Source: Prochlorococcus sp. AG-355-P07
GTDB lineage: Bacteria; Cyanobacteriota; Cyanobacteriia; PCC-6307; Cyanobiaceae
Length of the DNA stretch: 64,000 nucleotides
Direction of reading: 5' to 3'
Assembly: GCA_003280575.1 (NCBI GenBank)
Contig: QCEN01000003.1
Span: 1-64,000, forward strand
Below are positions 32,154-44,023 of this stretch, piece by piece. The stretch's first letter is position 1, and each line of letters starts with the position of its first letter. The notes beneath the pieces are model-generated. The model did not search any database. It was not told the origin of the DNA and worked only from the letters and a program-made list of their open reading frames with translations. The position numbers were made by a program, and so were the translations under genes.

Positions 32154-35123
32154 TCAACCTGTATTTCTCATGCCTGCTGCTATCCCATTAATCGTTAAAA
32201 GTGCACCCCTCAATAGTTCACTTCTACTATAAGCTCTTCTAGATTCATCTTTTTCAATAATAAATTCGCTAATTGGAGGTTGCCTTGTTTGATCTCTAAG
32301 TCTTCTTAAAAGCGAAACCTGCAAAAATCCCAATGGGATAATTGTCTTATTTCTCAAGCTAACTGATGATTTTAAGTCTTTATCAGATTCAAGAAGCTTA
32401 CTTTTACCAGTAATTTCAAGTATTAAAGATTTTGTAAGATTATATTCTTTAGAAATAACTTCAAAAATAACATCAAAAGAATCTTTATTTTCTTTACTGC
32501 CAAGAGTATCAACATAATATTTAGCAACTTCCAAATCAACCTTAGATAATGTCATTTCAACTTTAGATATGAGCATCCTGAAAAATGGCCATCTTTGATG
32601 GAGAACTCTTAGTAATTCAATTTGTTGTGGATCAGAATTTAATTCGGATGATAATGCAGTTCCTACTCCAAACCAACTTGGCAAAAGAAATCTACTTTGT
32701 GTCCAACCAAATACCCATGGAATTGCTCTTAAACTTGACAAATCTTTAGCACCTTTTTTTCTTCTGGCAGGTCTACTAGATATTTGTAATTTACTTATTT
32801 CTTCTATTGGGGTAACCTCCTGAAAGAAATTTAATAAATCAGGATTTTCATGAACTAATTTTCTGTAGTGGGACCTTGATGTTTCTGCAAGCCTAGACAT
32901 TAATTGATTCCATTCTGGAGTGGCATCAAGCCTATTATTCACCAAACTATTTTGAATAACAGCAGTTGTAACTGTCTCTAAATTATACAAAGCCAGTTCA
33001 GGAAGACTATACTTTGAAGCTAATACTTCACCTTGTTCTGTTATTTTTATTCGCCCTTTTAAAGTACCGCTTGGTTGAGCCAATATCGCCTGATAGGCTG
33101 GTCCTCCCCCTCTACCTACAGAACCGCCTCTTCCGTGGAAAAGTCTTAGCAATATGTTATTTCTACTTGCAAGATTTTGAAGAGCTATTTGGGCTCTATG
33201 AATTTCCCAATTGCTAGAAACAAATCCTGAATCTTTATTGCTATCAGAATATCCAAGCATTAATTCTTGAAGAGGTTTAAAAGATTCTCCAACTTTTGGC
33301 AATAATGATCTATAAAAATCTAATTTAAACAATTTTTCCATAACTTCTGGGGCTCTTTTAAGGTCTTCAACAGTTTCGAAAAGAGGAACGACCAATAATT
33401 TTGACTTTTGTGAATTTTGATCAAGGAGTCCCATTTCTTTTGCCAATAAAAGAACTTCAAGTAAATCAGATGCGCTATGACTCATTGAAATTACATAAGA
33501 ATGACAAATACGACTTCCAAATTCTTGCTGCAGTCTTTTAACCATTTTAAAAACTGAAAAGGTTTCTTCTGTAGTTTTTGTCCAGTTGAAGTCATGAGGA
33601 ATTAAAGGCCTTTTTGTATTTAATTCCTCTATAAGCCATTTAATTTTCTCTTCCTCAGACATTTGGTCATATGGGACAGACAAATCAAGAAAATTTGTAA
33701 GCTCTTGTATAGCGTCACTATGCCTAGTGCTTTCTTGACGGATATCTAAACTTGCTAGTGAAAATCCAAATATGTGGACCTGAGTAAGCAAGGTATTTAC
33801 CGCTTCGCAAGTTAAATCTGTACTAATCAGACTATTTTTAATCAGTTCGAGATCATAAGTAAATTCACTGACTGATTTGTAATATAATTTTTCAACTTTA
33901 TCTATATTTTTTGTATCAATTTCTCGTTCTAAATCAGATTTCCAACCACTATCAGCTAATAAATTATTCCTTTCTTGTGTAAGCCTTAACTTCTCCAAAA
34001 TATAACTTAATTTTAATCTGTAAGGTTCAGATCTGTATCTTGTCGCCCTAGCTTCATAAATTTCTGGAAACTTAACTCTATCTGTTTCTAAAGACTCTAA
34101 CAAAGAAGAGCTTACTTGACTCCATTGCATTGAGACACTTAATTGATCTCGTAAGTTAGTTGTTGCAGCTATATATCTTTCCAACATCAACTGCCTTTGA
34201 TAGCAAGCAGTTCTCCATGTTATCTCAGGAGTAACAGATGGATTTCCATCCCTATCAGATCCTACCCAAGAACCGAAGTTACAAAAAGATTCAGAGGGCA
34301 TCTGAACATCTGGATAATTTTCGGTTAGTGCTTCAAAGATCCTACCTCTCAATTGAGGCATTGCATTAAATAAAACTTGCTGAAAATAATGAAGGGCATA
34401 ATCAACTTCATCTAAAACGGAAGGCTTAAATTGATGTAATTCATCTGTTCTCCACCAAAGCCTCACTTCCTCTTTTAATTGATTTTTTAGAATATTTATT
34501 TCCTCTGTTGTTAAAAATTGCTCAACCTGTATTTTTTTCAACAAATTTGCAACTCTAGTTTGCTTATGTCTAATCGTATGTCTGACTATCTCAGTCGGAT
34601 GTGCAGTAAAAACTAAACGAATATCCATTTCCTGCAATAACTCCTCTAATTTTCCTGGAGGTACATTTAGTTTCCTAAGCCTATAAAATAATTCTCTAAA
34701 AGTTACCGGAGCATTTTGTCTGGCCAACGCTGGGGCAAAAGGATCAAGATTATCATGCGACTTTTGAACATTCTTATTGGTAAAGCTTTGAATATATCTA
34801 TCTTCCTCAACTCTCTGTTCCAAAATGTTCACTAGTTGAAAATATAGTGAAAATGCCCTTGCTGCTGCAATAGATTCTGCCAAATCCAAGGAATTTATAA
34901 TATCAACTATTTCATTTTTAAAAGTTTTTGAACTAACACCATCAATTTGTTTTGAATAACTTAATTCTTTAAGCTGTATCAATCTCACTGCTTGATCTTC
35001 TGGGCATTCTTCTCTGAGAACAGCTTCCCATAGATCCTCTATTAAAAGACGATTTTTATCTAGTGGATCATTGTTACTTATGAGATCCATTTTATTATTT
35101 TTATTCTTTTGGGAAGATTCCAT
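32154..35123 (-). CDS. ppc: Phosphoenolpyruvate carboxylase
   Basis: [74 protein letters not shown]-terminus. Confidence 0.99.
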   Translation of the reverse strand: MESSQKNKNNKMDLISNNDPLDKNRLLIEDLWEAVLREECPEDQAVRLIQLKELSYSKQIDGVSSKTFKNEIVDIINSLDLAESIAAARAFSLYFQLVNILEQRVEEDRYIQSFTNKNVQKSHDNLDPFAPALARQNAPVTFRELFYRLRKLNVPPGKLEELLQEMDIRLVFTAHPTEIVRHTIRHKQTRVANLLKKIQVEQFLTTEEINILKNQLKEEVRLWWRTDELHQFKPSVLDEVDYALHYFQQVLFNAMPQLRGRIFEALTENYPDVQMPSESFCNFGSWVGSDRDGNPSVTPEITWRTACYQRQLMLERYIAATTNLRDQLSVSMQWSQVSSSLLESLETDRVKFPEIYEARATRYRSEPYRLKLSYILEKLRLTQERNNLLADSGWKSDLEREIDTKNIDKVEKLYYKSVSEFTYDLELIKNSLISTDLTCEAVNTLLTQVHIFGFSLASLDIRQESTRHSDAIQELTNFLDLSVPYDQMSEEEKIKWLIEELNTKRPLIPHDFNWTKTTEETFSVFKMVKRLQQEFGSRICHSYVISMSHSASDLLEVLLLAKEMGLLDQNSQKSKLLVVPLFETVEDLKRAPEVMEKLFKLDFYRSLLPKVGESFKPLQELMLGYSDSNKDSGFVSSNWEIHRAQIALQNLASRNNILLRLFHGRGGSVGRGGGPAYQAILAQPSGTLKGRIKITEQGEVLASKYSLPELALYNLETVTTAVIQNSLVNNRLDATPEWNQLMSRLAETSRSHYRKLVHENPDLLNFFQEVTPIEEISKLQISSRPARRKKGAKDLSSLRAIPWVFGWTQSRFLLPSWFGVGTALSSELNSDPQQIELLRVLHQRWPFFRMLISKVEMTLSKVDLEVAKYYVDTLGSKENKDSFDVIFEVISKEYNLTKSLILEITGKSKLLESDKDLKSSVSLRNKTIIPLGFLQVSLLRRLRDQTRQPPISEFIIEKDESRRAYSRSELLRGALLTINGIAAGMRNTG

Positions 35124-35176
35124 ATAATTATTATGTCATAAGTAAAAATATTCAGATCAAATGTTTGTTTAAATAA

Positions 35177-36295
35177 TCAAATACTATCTTGTTCATTGAT
35201 GATCATATCATCGATAGTTTGTTTCATTATTTGCTCAATAGAGAGGCCTTTTTTATATTGATTTATCCATTTCATAGATTGATTTCCTTCTTCAAGCACT
35301 TCATAAATAGGTTTCAAAAGATGTTTCATATTCAATTTTTCTGCGGTGAATGATAAATCTGATAATAAGTTTTGAATCCATTCTCTACAAATAATTTTTT
35401 TACCATCTTGCCAGTGAATTAACTCTGAATTCAGACTATCTTTAGCAGCATAAATTTCATTTTGGTCGCATATTTCTGATAATTCTTCAATAGAAAAAAT
35501 ACTCGCAGTCAAAGGATCTAAAGTGTTTATGTTGTCGAAAAGATGTAAAATCCTCAGTTCTAGTAAAGCTGTTATCCCCAATAACAATTTAATATCATGA
35601 ACAAAATCACAAATCCTCAATTCCAAACGATCAAGAATTAAAGGCCTTTGGGGACCATTAGGTCTTATGGAAGACCAAAAATGCCTTATGTTTTGCATGT
35701 TTTTATTAGCTATATTTTCCTCGATCCATTTGATATAGGAATTATGATTTACAAAAAAAGGGACTTTACTAGGCGTTTTAGGAAACTGAATCCACCTTTG
35801 AGAGTGATTTGCCGTAATTTTATTATTTAAAAAAGGTGAGCTAGCACTTATTGATAGATACAAAGCAGCTTCAGATCTTATTAATCTAATAGCAGCAAAA
35901 AGCTTATCTAAGTTCTCTATTCCTATGTTTATATGAACACTTGAAGTCGCAATAGAAATCCCATAGTTATCTTGAATAAATTGATGATAAACGTTTTCAA
36001 TATCAGATCTTTGAAATTTCATATCATGTTTGAAACAAAGAGTGGATGAGGGAATGATTGTTAACCCTTTATTATTCAGCCATTGTCTTAAGTTTTTTCT
36101 TGGAGTTATTAATTGTCCGTATAACAACTTGTAGTCTTTTTCAGGTTTTGTTATGTATTCAATATTTCTGTTATCAGGCTCTTTCACAAAATTAGAAAAT
36201 TTTTTTTCTACATCTGCTGATACACCAATATGAGAATTAAAAGAACCTGTGAAAAGTTCCACTTCAAAACCTTTATAGAGATGAAGCTTACTCAT
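35177..36295 (-). CDS. gshA: Glutamate-cysteine ligase (cyanobacterial type)
   Basis: KGFEVELFTG, SVHINIGIENLDKLFAAIRLIRSEAALYLSISASSPF, RLELRICDFV. Confidence 0.85.
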   Translation of the reverse strand: MSKLHLYKGFEVELFTGSFNSHIGVSADVEKKFSNFVKEPDNRNIEYITKPEKDYKLLYGQLITPRKNLRQWLNNKGLTIIPSSTLCFKHDMKFQRSDIENVYHQFIQDNYGISIATSSVHINIGIENLDKLFAAIRLIRSEAALYLSISASSPFLNNKITANHSQRWIQFPKTPSKVPFFVNHNSYIKWIEENIANKNMQNIRHFWSSIRPNGPQRPLILDRLELRICDFVHDIKLLLGITALLELRILHLFDNINTLDPLTASIFSIEELSEICDQNEIYAAKDSLNSELIHWQDGKKIICREWIQNLLSDLSFTAEKLNMKHLLKPIYEVLEEGNQSMKWINQYKKGLSIEQIMKQTIDDMIINEQDSI

Positions 36296-37816
36296 TTATT
36301 TACACAAACAGGCTATCGCTTTAAGTATCCCCTTAGCTTTATTAATAGTCTCTTGATACTCATTTTCAGGCGAAGAATCAGCGACTATTCCAGCGCCTGC
36401 TTGCACTGATACATTATATGTCCCATCTGTTGAAGGTTTAACGACCATAGTTCTTATTGTAATTGCCGTATTCAATGCTCCATTGATATCAATAGATCCA
36501 TAAACACCAGCATAAGGTCCTCTAGCATCTTTTTCAAAGTATTTAATTAACTGCATTGCTCTAATTTTTGGTGCGCCAGTTACTGTTCCTGCGGGAAAAC
36601 TTGCCTTAAGCAAATCCCATACATCTGTATTGTTTTTTAAGACTCCTTCAACTTCACTTACAATATGCATAACATGTGAATATTTCTCAATAACCATTAA
36701 ATCTTTTACCTCCACAGTTCCAATTTCGCAAACCCTTCCAAGATCATTTCTTCCAAGATCTATCAGCATTACATGCTCAGCTATCTCTTTTGGATCTTTT
36801 AACAAATCCTTTTCTAATGCCAGATCCTCTTGAGGATTATTACCTCTGGGCCTTGTCCCAGCTATTGGTCTTAAGCTTGCAGCAATCCGACTATTTTTAA
36901 TCTTTTCAGCTTTAACCATAACTTCAGGACTGGAACCTATGAGATACCATGAGCCAAAATCAAAAAATGCCATATATGGAGATGGATTAACCATCCTTAA
37001 ACTTCTATATAAATTAAAGGGATCATTATTGACTTGAGCATGAAATTTCTGACTTAAAACGATTTGGAAGATATCTCCTTTTCTTATGTATTCTTTTGCG
37101 GAGAGAACTGCATCCTCAAAATCTTTTTTCTTCCAATTACTCTTAATTTCTAAATTCAAATTTTCATTTTCATTCCATTCTAAAAATTCTTTTTCTTCCA
37201 AAGGAACTTTCATTAAATTTCTAGTTTTCGTAATTTTAGAGATTGAATTAAGATAAATTTCTTCAATATTCGACTCTTTTGAAGAAGTTATATCTGCATA
37301 AACTACGGCTGTTATACATCTTTTTATTTGATCAAAAACAACTAACTGATCAAAAAACATCCATGAACCGTGAGGTATATTGTTTTCTTCAACTTCATTG
37401 ATTGGAACACTTGGTTCTATACGATTAATTAATTCATAACCCCAAGAACCATATAACTGTCCAATTGATGGCAAGTCTTCGATCGAGGATGACTTATACT
37501 CGTTTGTCCAAGTTCTTAAAATATTAAAAGGATCCCCTTTTTGTATTTCAGTTTTTCCATTATTCCATGTTTTGACAATTTCTTCTCCGTAACAAACAGC
37601 TTCCCAAAGAGGTTTAGTAGCAACAATGCTCCACCTTCCCAAACTCTCGCCACCCTCAACAGACTCTAAGAAAACACCATGGGAATCTTTTTCGGATAAT
37701 TTTAACCAAGTTGATAGTGGGGTCTCTAAATCAGCTGGCCAAGTTTGAGTGATAGGTATAAAATTTTTACCTTCTTTATAAGCCTTAAAAAAAATATCTT
37801 TTTGAGAGCTGATCAT
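36296..37816 (-). CDS. trpE: Anthranilate synthase component I
   Basis: IFQIVLSQKF, LRPIAGTRPRGNNPQEDLALEKDLLKDPKEIAEHVMLIDLGRNDLGRVCEIGTVEV, FPAGTVTGAPKIRAMQLI, VQAGAGIVADSSPENEYQET. Confidence 0.92.
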   Translation of the reverse strand: MISSQKDIFFKAYKEGKNFIPITQTWPADLETPLSTWLKLSEKDSHGVFLESVEGGESLGRWSIVATKPLWEAVCYGEEIVKTWNNGKTEIQKGDPFNILRTWTNEYKSSSIEDLPSIGQLYGSWGYELINRIEPSVPINEVEENNIPHGSWMFFDQLVVFDQIKRCITAVVYADITSSKESNIEEIYLNSISKITKTRNLMKVPLEEKEFLEWNENENLNLEIKSNWKKKDFEDAVLSAKEYIRKGDIFQIVLSQKFHAQVNNDPFNLYRSLRMVNPSPYMAFFDFGSWYLIGSSPEVMVKAEKIKNSRIAASLRPIAGTRPRGNNPQEDLALEKDLLKDPKEIAEHVMLIDLGRNDLGRVCEIGTVEVKDLMVIEKYSHVMHIVSEVEGVLKNNTDVWDLLKASFPAGTVTGAPKIRAMQLIKYFEKDARGPYAGVYGSIDINGALNTAITIRTMVVKPSTDGTYNVSVQAGAGIVADSSPENEYQETINKAKGILKAIACLCK

Positions 37817-37875
37817 ACGAATAATGTCAACCCAAATTATAATTATATTTTTCTTTTATATCAACTTTAAAAAAA

Positions 37876-38298
37876 TTAATCAAAAGTATTCTTAGTTGTA
37901 AATTTCAACCCAGCTGGATTAGGATTCTCACCAATTCTCCTAGGGTTGTGGCCGACTTTTTCTCTACCTTCATTAACTTTCTCAGAGAACACACCATCTT
38001 TTGGATGTAAGAATTCAATATCACCACCTGGGAAAATTCTGTAGATTTTGAAGTCCTCAATTCTTGGTTTGAAAGCACGTAATTGTGTTCCTAGTGCAAG
38101 ACATTGCTCTTTTCTTGCGAAGTACATTAAATTATCGCCTTCATGCATAATAGCGGCACCACCGGTAGGTAATTCAAAAGCCTGTTCTTTTGAGCTATTC
38201 CATACAATCGCATATTTTTCTTCAGTTTCTGCTGAGTTTAACAAACCCCCAGTACTTCCTATATGCTTTGGAAATTGACCAACTAAAGTTTCCGTCAT
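37876..38298 (-). CDS. psaD: Photosystem I reaction center subunit II
   Basis: [46 protein letters not shown]...[45 protein letters not shown]. Confidence 0.98.
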   Translation of the reverse strand: MTETLVGQFPKHIGSTGGLLNSAETEEKYAIVWNSSKEQAFELPTGGAAIMHEGDNLMYFARKEQCLALGTQLRAFKPRIEDFKIYRIFPGGDIEFLHPKDGVFSEKVNEGREKVGHNPRRIGENPNPAGLKFTTKNTFD

Positions 38299-38406
38299 CC
38301 TTGATTTTAAGTTATTTATAATAAGAAATTAGCATTCATATTTTACAAAATTCAAAATTAATAAGAAAGTTTCTACATTATTTAATAAATGTAAGATTTT
38401 TTTATT

Positions 38407-39774
38407 TCATTTTGAATCTGAAATAGGGAAAAATACTGTCAAACCAGTATCACGCCTATGGGTAACATGGCCTCCTAAACTAGCTAACAACTTCTGAGTT
38501 GCATTTTGGCTTAATTGTAAACTACCGGTTTGAGGGTTCCAATTTAAAACAGGACCAATATCCGAACCATTTTCTCTTTTAAATATTTCTTTTGGATTAC
38601 TATCTAATTTTTGGACCTTTAATTGAAGTTTGAGTTTTTGGCCAGCTGGTCTTAATTCTAAAATTAATGTACTACCTTCTTTTAATCCTCTTGTATTTTT
38701 ATCAATTAATCCTCTTAACATTAATTCTAATTTTTCAGAATCACTCAAAATTTGTGGAAGATGATTAGGAATAACAATCTTTAAAGAAATCCCGCGACGA
38801 TTCAATTGTTTATTCCAAACAGGAGTGAGTTTTTTAAAAATTTCAGTTAAATTAATTTTTGCCAAGTTATTTAACGTAGGAACTTCATTACTTACTAACT
38901 CTGCAGCATTAAAAATTAAACCGAACCTATCAATTTGCTCATTACATTCATTATCTATTTGAATTAAACGATTTCTCATTGATTCATCCATTTTATATTT
39001 TTTTAAAGTAGAACTTATTAGGGTTCTTATTGTTGCTAAAGGAGTTCTTACTTCATGAGAAATTGCGCTTAACAATTTTGCTTCAGTAATTTGTTCATTT
39101 TTTTTATTGTTTTTCGCAGAATTATGTATGTTGTGGTTTGAGTCCAAGTTTGCCAATTTTGCAGACAGAGATGGCCAAAAATTTTTTTCAAATTGATCAT
39201 CAATATTAAGATTACCTAAGTTATTGATGGCATTACGAAATTTAACTCCTTCTTGAGAGTTTTCTTGATTTAATTTTGCATGCATTAATTCAATTGAAAT
39301 TTTTAAACTTTCTTCATCACATTTCATCAATAGCATTTTCTTATCTTTTTCTCCTGCAATTGTTAATACACATTGAAAGTTTGGTGTAATTATCATCAGA
39401 AAAGGTTCATAACCATCTTTTTGACTAAGATTTAAGACTCTGTAATTATTAATAAAATCAAAATCTTTTTTCATCTTAGCTGCTTGATTGACTGGTAAAA
39501 AACCTGCATTATCCTTTTGAAAATATGGAAACCCCTCTGGTGACCACAACCAGCCATGAAGTTGATTAAAAAATTTTTTATCATTAAGAGCTGGCAAAGG
39601 AGAAGCAACCCAAATCCCTCCCTGTTGATAATTTTGAGAAAGGAAATCTTTTTGAATGACTTCTAAAGAAGCCCACCACATTCTTCTGGAAGTATCATCA
39701 TCCACATGTATAGTTTGAACTCCTTTAATCAAAAGGTCTTGAATTTTTTTTATAGTGATTTGTGATTTCATCAT
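38407..39774 (-). CDS. Sensor histidine kinase-like protein with divergent ATPase domain
   Basis: Canonical H-box LLSAISHEVRTPLATIRTLI; C-terminal region lacks clear N/G1 boxes. Confidence 0.8.
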   Translation of the reverse strand: MMKSQITIKKIQDLLIKGVQTIHVDDDTSRRMWWASLEVIQKDFLSQNYQQGGIWVASPLPALNDKKFFNQLHGWLWSPEGFPYFQKDNAGFLPVNQAAKMKKDFDFINNYRVLNLSQKDGYEPFLMIITPNFQCVLTIAGEKDKKMLLMKCDEESLKISIELMHAKLNQENSQEGVKFRNAINNLGNLNIDDQFEKNFWPSLSAKLANLDSNHNIHNSAKNNKKNEQITEAKLLSAISHEVRTPLATIRTLISSTLKKYKMDESMRNRLIQIDNECNEQIDRFGLIFNAAELVSNEVPTLNNLAKINLTEIFKKLTPVWNKQLNRRGISLKIVIPNHLPQILSDSEKLELMLRGLIDKNTRGLKEGSTLILELRPAGQKLKLQLKVQKLDSNPKEIFKRENGSDIGPVLNWNPQTGSLQLSQNATQKLLASLGGHVTHRRDTGLTVFFPISDSK

Positions 39775-41042
39775 CTTCGTAGGGATCTAGAACGTTTGAG
39801 TATAGATAAAACAAATCCAATAGATATAAAATTAATCACCAAAGATGTTCTACCATAACTCATAAAAGGAAGAGGTATCCCAGTAACTGGTCCTAATCCA
39901 ATAGTCATGAATAAGTTAATAATTATTTGGAATAAAAAAGTTGCAGATATTCCAATAACAATTAAAGACTCAAAATCACTTCTAGCACTTGTTGCAATAT
40001 TAATAAGTTTTTTAATCAAATAAAAAAACAAAAATAAAACTATTGTGCATCCCAAAAACCCCAACTCTTCACCTAGAGCACTAAAAATAAAATCAGTATG
40101 TTGCTCAGGTATAAATTGTAAATTAGTGAGCTTACCTCGTAACAAACCAGTCCCAAAAATTCCTCCAGAACCAATTGCAATTTTACTCTGTAATAAATGA
40201 TACCCGCCACCTAACGGATCTCTATTTGGATCTAAAAATAAAACTAATCTATCTTTTTGATATTCTTTTAGGCCATATTGCCATAAAATTGGTGTCAATT
40301 TAGCCACCAATAAATGGAAAGAAATAGCAAAAACAGAAGCAATAATTTTCTTTTTTGAAGATCTATAAGCAAGATATCCTATTAATGGAATCCAGAAAAT
40401 AAGCAAAGCAGGTAATGTTAAATAAAATATAGAAGTAAATAAACAAAAGACTAATATCAAAATCCACTCTATAGGCATTTGCGACCAATAGAGCATCACA
40501 TTTGTCAAAACTAATAAAACTAAAGAGGTACCTAAGTCCGGTTGAAAAAAAATTAATAACCAAGGAATAATAAATACTAATAAAGGCAATACTAAATCTT
40601 TTATTCTTGAAATTATTTTCTTATCGAGGACTAAAGCAAGAGTTAATATAGTGCTCAATTTAGCGACTTCTGAAGGCTGAAAGGAAACAAATCCCAAATT
40701 TAGCCATCTTTGAGCTCCAGAAATGGAGATCCCATAAAAATAAATTAGTAATAAAGATAATAAAGTACACAAATAGAACGGTATCAAATACTTTCTCAAT
40801 CTCTCTAACGGTATGTAAGAAATAAAAATTGCTAAAAAATAACCTATAAAACCAGTTAAGATGTGACTTGAATAATTTGATACTAAAAAATCACCCTGAA
40901 TACTTTTAATTAAAAAACCCGAAATAATAACTAAAAAAAGAGGAATCAAAAGTAGTGGAGAAAATAAAAATCCTCTACTAAACTTATCCTTTTTTTGTAA
41001 AAATCCTCTCTTATTCAACAAAGAAATTTCCCTAAACATCAA
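39771..41042 (-). CDS. rodA: FtsW/RodA/SpoVE family peptidoglycan glycosyltransferase
   Basis: Polytopic; SGAQRWLNLGFVSFQPSEVAKL, FQPDLGTSLVLL, PEQHTDFIFSALGEELGFLG, TGIPLPFMSYGRTSL. Confidence 0.93.
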   Translation of the reverse strand: MMFREISLLNKRGFLQKKDKFSRGFLFSPLLLIPLFLVIISGFLIKSIQGDFLVSNYSSHILTGFIGYFLAIFISYIPLERLRKYLIPFYLCTLLSLLLIYFYGISISGAQRWLNLGFVSFQPSEVAKLSTILTLALVLDKKIISRIKDLVLPLLVFIIPWLLIFFQPDLGTSLVLLVLTNVMLYWSQMPIEWILILVFCLFTSIFYLTLPALLIFWIPLIGYLAYRSSKKKIIASVFAISFHLLVAKLTPILWQYGLKEYQKDRLVLFLDPNRDPLGGGYHLLQSKIAIGSGGIFGTGLLRGKLTNLQFIPEQHTDFIFSALGEELGFLGCTIVLFLFFYLIKKLINIATSARSDFESLIVIGISATFLFQIIINLFMTIGLGPVTGIPLPFMSYGRTSLVINFISIGFVLSILKRSRSLRR

Positions 41043-42113
41043 TTATTTGTCGACAAATTGATTTTTAATTAATTGAGCTAGTTTAGTAAACTCAACAGAA
41101 GTTTCTTTTTTTGGTTGACTTATTGAGATTGGTATACCTTTGTTGCTTTCATCAACAAGCGGAATTTCAATTGGTATTTGTGCTAACAATGGCAAATCAT
41201 TTTCTGCAGATAATATCTTCCCCCCACCTTTACCAAAAATTTCATATTTTTTTCTTGGCATGTCTGGCGGAATAAATACTGACATATTTTCTACAATACC
41301 CAATAAAGGTACTCCAAGTTGTTTAAACATTGCTAATCCCCTCCTTGCATCTTGCAAAGATACTTGTTGTGGAGTGGTAACGATAATAGCTCCAGAAATA
41401 GGCACAGATTGAGAAAGGGAAATTTGTGCATCACCTGTTCCTGGAGGCAAATCAATAACCAAAAAATCAAGATTATTCCATTCAACTTGGTAAAGAAATT
41501 GACGAATAATACTATTTAGCATAGGTCCTCTCCATATAACTGGCTGTCCTTCTTCAATAAGAAAGCCCATAGATACTAAAGAAATTCCATACTTATTTAT
41601 TGGTATTAACCTTTGATCATTGCCAGTTCCTTCTGTAACCTTTGGATTCTGTTCAGTAACTCCCATCATTGAGGGTGTATTGGGTCCATATATATCAGCA
41701 TCCAGTAAACCAGTCTTTAATCCTAATTTAGCTAAAGAACAAGCAAGATTAACTGCAATCGTACTTTTTCCAACTCCACCTTTACCACTACTAACAGCTA
41801 TGATATGTCGAATACCCTCAATCTGCTGCAACACAGGACCATTACTTTCAGTTCTGGATTCTGTTTTGGAAAGATTATTATCTATCTCTATTTGAACATC
41901 TTCAATATCTTCAAAATCTAGTAGATATTTTCTCACTTCTTGTACTATCCTATCTCTCTGAGAATTTGCAAATGATGGTAGTGATAGTGTTACGATTATT
42001 CTCGGTATAGTTACTCTTACGTTTTTAATCCAATCTAATTCAATTACATTTTTATTTGATCCCGCATCTAGAACCTTTTGTAAAGCAGAAGTCGCATCTT
42101 CAATTGTGGTCAT
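41043..42113 (-). CDS. Mrp/ApbC-type Fe-S cluster carrier ATPase
   Basis: IIAVSSGKGGVGKSTIAVNLACSLAKLGLKTGLLDADIYGPNTPSMMG, PPGTGDAQISLSQ. Confidence 0.95.
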   Translation of the reverse strand: MTTIEDATSALQKVLDAGSNKNVIELDWIKNVRVTIPRIIVTLSLPSFANSQRDRIVQEVRKYLLDFEDIEDVQIEIDNNLSKTESRTESNGPVLQQIEGIRHIIAVSSGKGGVGKSTIAVNLACSLAKLGLKTGLLDADIYGPNTPSMMGVTEQNPKVTEGTGNDQRLIPINKYGISLVSMGFLIEEGQPVIWRGPMLNSIIRQFLYQVEWNNLDFLVIDLPPGTGDAQISLSQSVPISGAIIVTTPQQVSLQDARRGLAMFKQLGVPLLGIVENMSVFIPPDMPRKKYEIFGKGGGKILSAENDLPLLAQIPIEIPLVDESNKGIPISISQPKKETSVEFTKLAQLIKNQFVDK

Positions 42114-42270
42114 TAAGTTTTTAGATATTTTGACAAGGTAGTCGACAGTTTAAAAGATTAAGAACTATGTCGAACTATCAAATAATAGGAAATAAGCACC
42201 CCTTAAGAGAAATTATAAAGGGAAACTTATAATTAACAGAAAAATTTTTTTTTCAAGTATTACTAAATAA

Positions 42271-43299
42271 ATGAGCAAAGAACCTCCTAAAAACTCGAGA
42301 GAAAAAACTAAAAATCTCTTATTAACTTTACAAGATAAAATATGCTCAGGTCTTGAAAATGTAGATGGCAAAGGCAAATTCATCGAAGAATCATGGCTAA
42401 GAGATGAAGGTGGTGGTGGAAGATCAAGAGTACTCAAAAACGGTTCGATATTTGAGCAAGCAGGAGTAAATTTCTCTGAAGTAAGAGGGAAAGAATTACC
42501 TCAATCAATAATCTCTCAGAGGCCTGAAGCGAAAGGACATGAATGGTTCGCAACAGGAACTTCTATGGTGTTGCATCCTATAAATCCATATATTCCTACA
42601 GTTCATCTGAATTACCGTTATTTCGAAGCTGGTCCTGTTTGGTGGTTTGGTGGAGGTGCAGACCTAACCCCTTTTTATCCTTATCTTTCTGATATAAGAA
42701 ATTTTCATAAGGAGCATAAAAAAGCTTGCGAAAAAGTTGATAAAGATTTGCATAAAGTTTTCAAACCATGGTGTGATGAATATTTCTTCTTGAAGCACAG
42801 AAATGAATCTAGAGGAATTGGAGGTATTTTTTATGATTATCAAGATGGTTCAGGCAATATTTATAGAGGAAGTGATCAAAACGGAAAGGCATCAAAAGCT
42901 TCACAGACTATTGGTAAATCTAATTTAAATTGGGATAATTTATTTTCCTTAGCGGAAAACTGTGGGCAGGCATTTCTCCCTTCATATTTACCCATTATTG
43001 AAAAAAGGGCTACTCAAAAATATACATCAAACGAAAGAGAATTCCAGCTATATCGAAGAGGTAGATATGTTGAATTTAATTTAGTTTGGGACAGAGGGAC
43101 AATCTTTGGATTGCAAACGAACGGTAGAACTGAATCAATATTAATGTCATTGCCGCCTTTAGCTAAATGGGAGTATGGATATAAAACAGAAAAAGGTTCA
43201 CGAGAAGAATTTCTGACATCAGTTTTTACAAAACCTCAAGATTGGTTTTATGATAAAGATTTAGAAAAATTCTGTATGGATAATAATATCTTTGATTAA
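42271..43299 (+). CDS. hemF: Oxygen-dependent coproporphyrinogen III oxidase
   Basis: [95 protein letters not shown]. Confidence 0.98.
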   Translation: MSKEPPKNSREKTKNLLLTLQDKICSGLENVDGKGKFIEESWLRDEGGGGRSRVLKNGSIFEQAGVNFSEVRGKELPQSIISQRPEAKGHEWFATGTSMVLHPINPYIPTVHLNYRYFEAGPVWWFGGGADLTPFYPYLSDIRNFHKEHKKACEKVDKDLHKVFKPWCDEYFFLKHRNESRGIGGIFYDYQDGSGNIYRGSDQNGKASKASQTIGKSNLNWDNLFSLAENCGQAFLPSYLPIIEKRATQKYTSNEREFQLYRRGRYVEFNLVWDRGTIFGLQTNGRTESILMSLPPLAKWEYGYKTEKGSREEFLTSVFTKPQDWFYDKDLEKFCMDNNIFD

Positions 43300-43325
43300 A
43301 ACTATTAAATTACTTTTAATTCATA

Positions 43326-43883
43326 TTAAATAGGAGTTTTAAATAAAGAACCATCGCTTTTCAATTTAAGTTTTTCTCCAAGTTCATTTTCTAACGAGAT
43401 TAATTCATCCCTATGAGCTCTTAATCTCATTAAAGTTGAATCATTTTCATTTTCGTTCATCAATCTTAATTCAAATTTCTCCTCTCTTGCTGATTTTTTA
43501 AAATAAACTAATCCGGACAAAGGTCCACCAATAAATCCTAGAAGAATAGGCCACCAACTTAATTTAGGATATAGTTGAATAATTACCAAGCCCAAAGCGC
43601 AGGATCCAAAACCGCCAAGAAACCCTAAAAAAATTGCCAAAAATTTACTAGAAACAACTTGTCCCTTAAATATTAAAATTCTTTTTTCAAAATCTCCTCC
43701 CGTTTGCTCCCAGCCTCTTAAATTAAGCCATTCACATAAACCGTTTAATACCTCAAGTGGCTTCTGAGAAGATGAAACCTCAACAATGGTTGTTCTATCT
43801 TTGCTTGAAGCCCTTAGAAAAAAAAATAATCCTATAGCGAGAAGAATTGTCAATAGTAATGTTGAATTTAAAGAATTTGACAT
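43326..43883 (-). CDS. Cofactor assembly of complex C subunit B (CCB2/CCB4-like) membrane protein
   Basis: N-terminal TM, EWLNLRGWEQTGGDFEKRILIFKGQV, two further TM segments. Confidence 0.6.
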   Translation of the reverse strand: MSNSLNSTLLLTILLAIGLFFFLRASSKDRTTIVEVSSSQKPLEVLNGLCEWLNLRGWEQTGGDFEKRILIFKGQVVSSKFLAIFLGFLGGFGSCALGLVIIQLYPKLSWWPILLGFIGGPLSGLVYFKKSAREEKFELRLMNENENDSTLMRLRAHRDELISLENELGEKLKLKSDGSLFKTPI

Positions 43884-44023
43884 TAAATGAATTTTTATAT
43901 TTACTCGAGAATAAAAATTAAAGTTACATCATATTATAATTTTTTAGATTTATTCTGTAAAATGAATGTATTAGATAAATATTCTTAATGAAATAGAACC
44001 CTAGGTAATATCACAAACCTTTA

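Noticed and set aside
42213-42437. 74-aa minus-strand ORF ([18 protein letters not shown]...)
   Set aside because: Antisense to the hemF 5' end and its promoter; no support.
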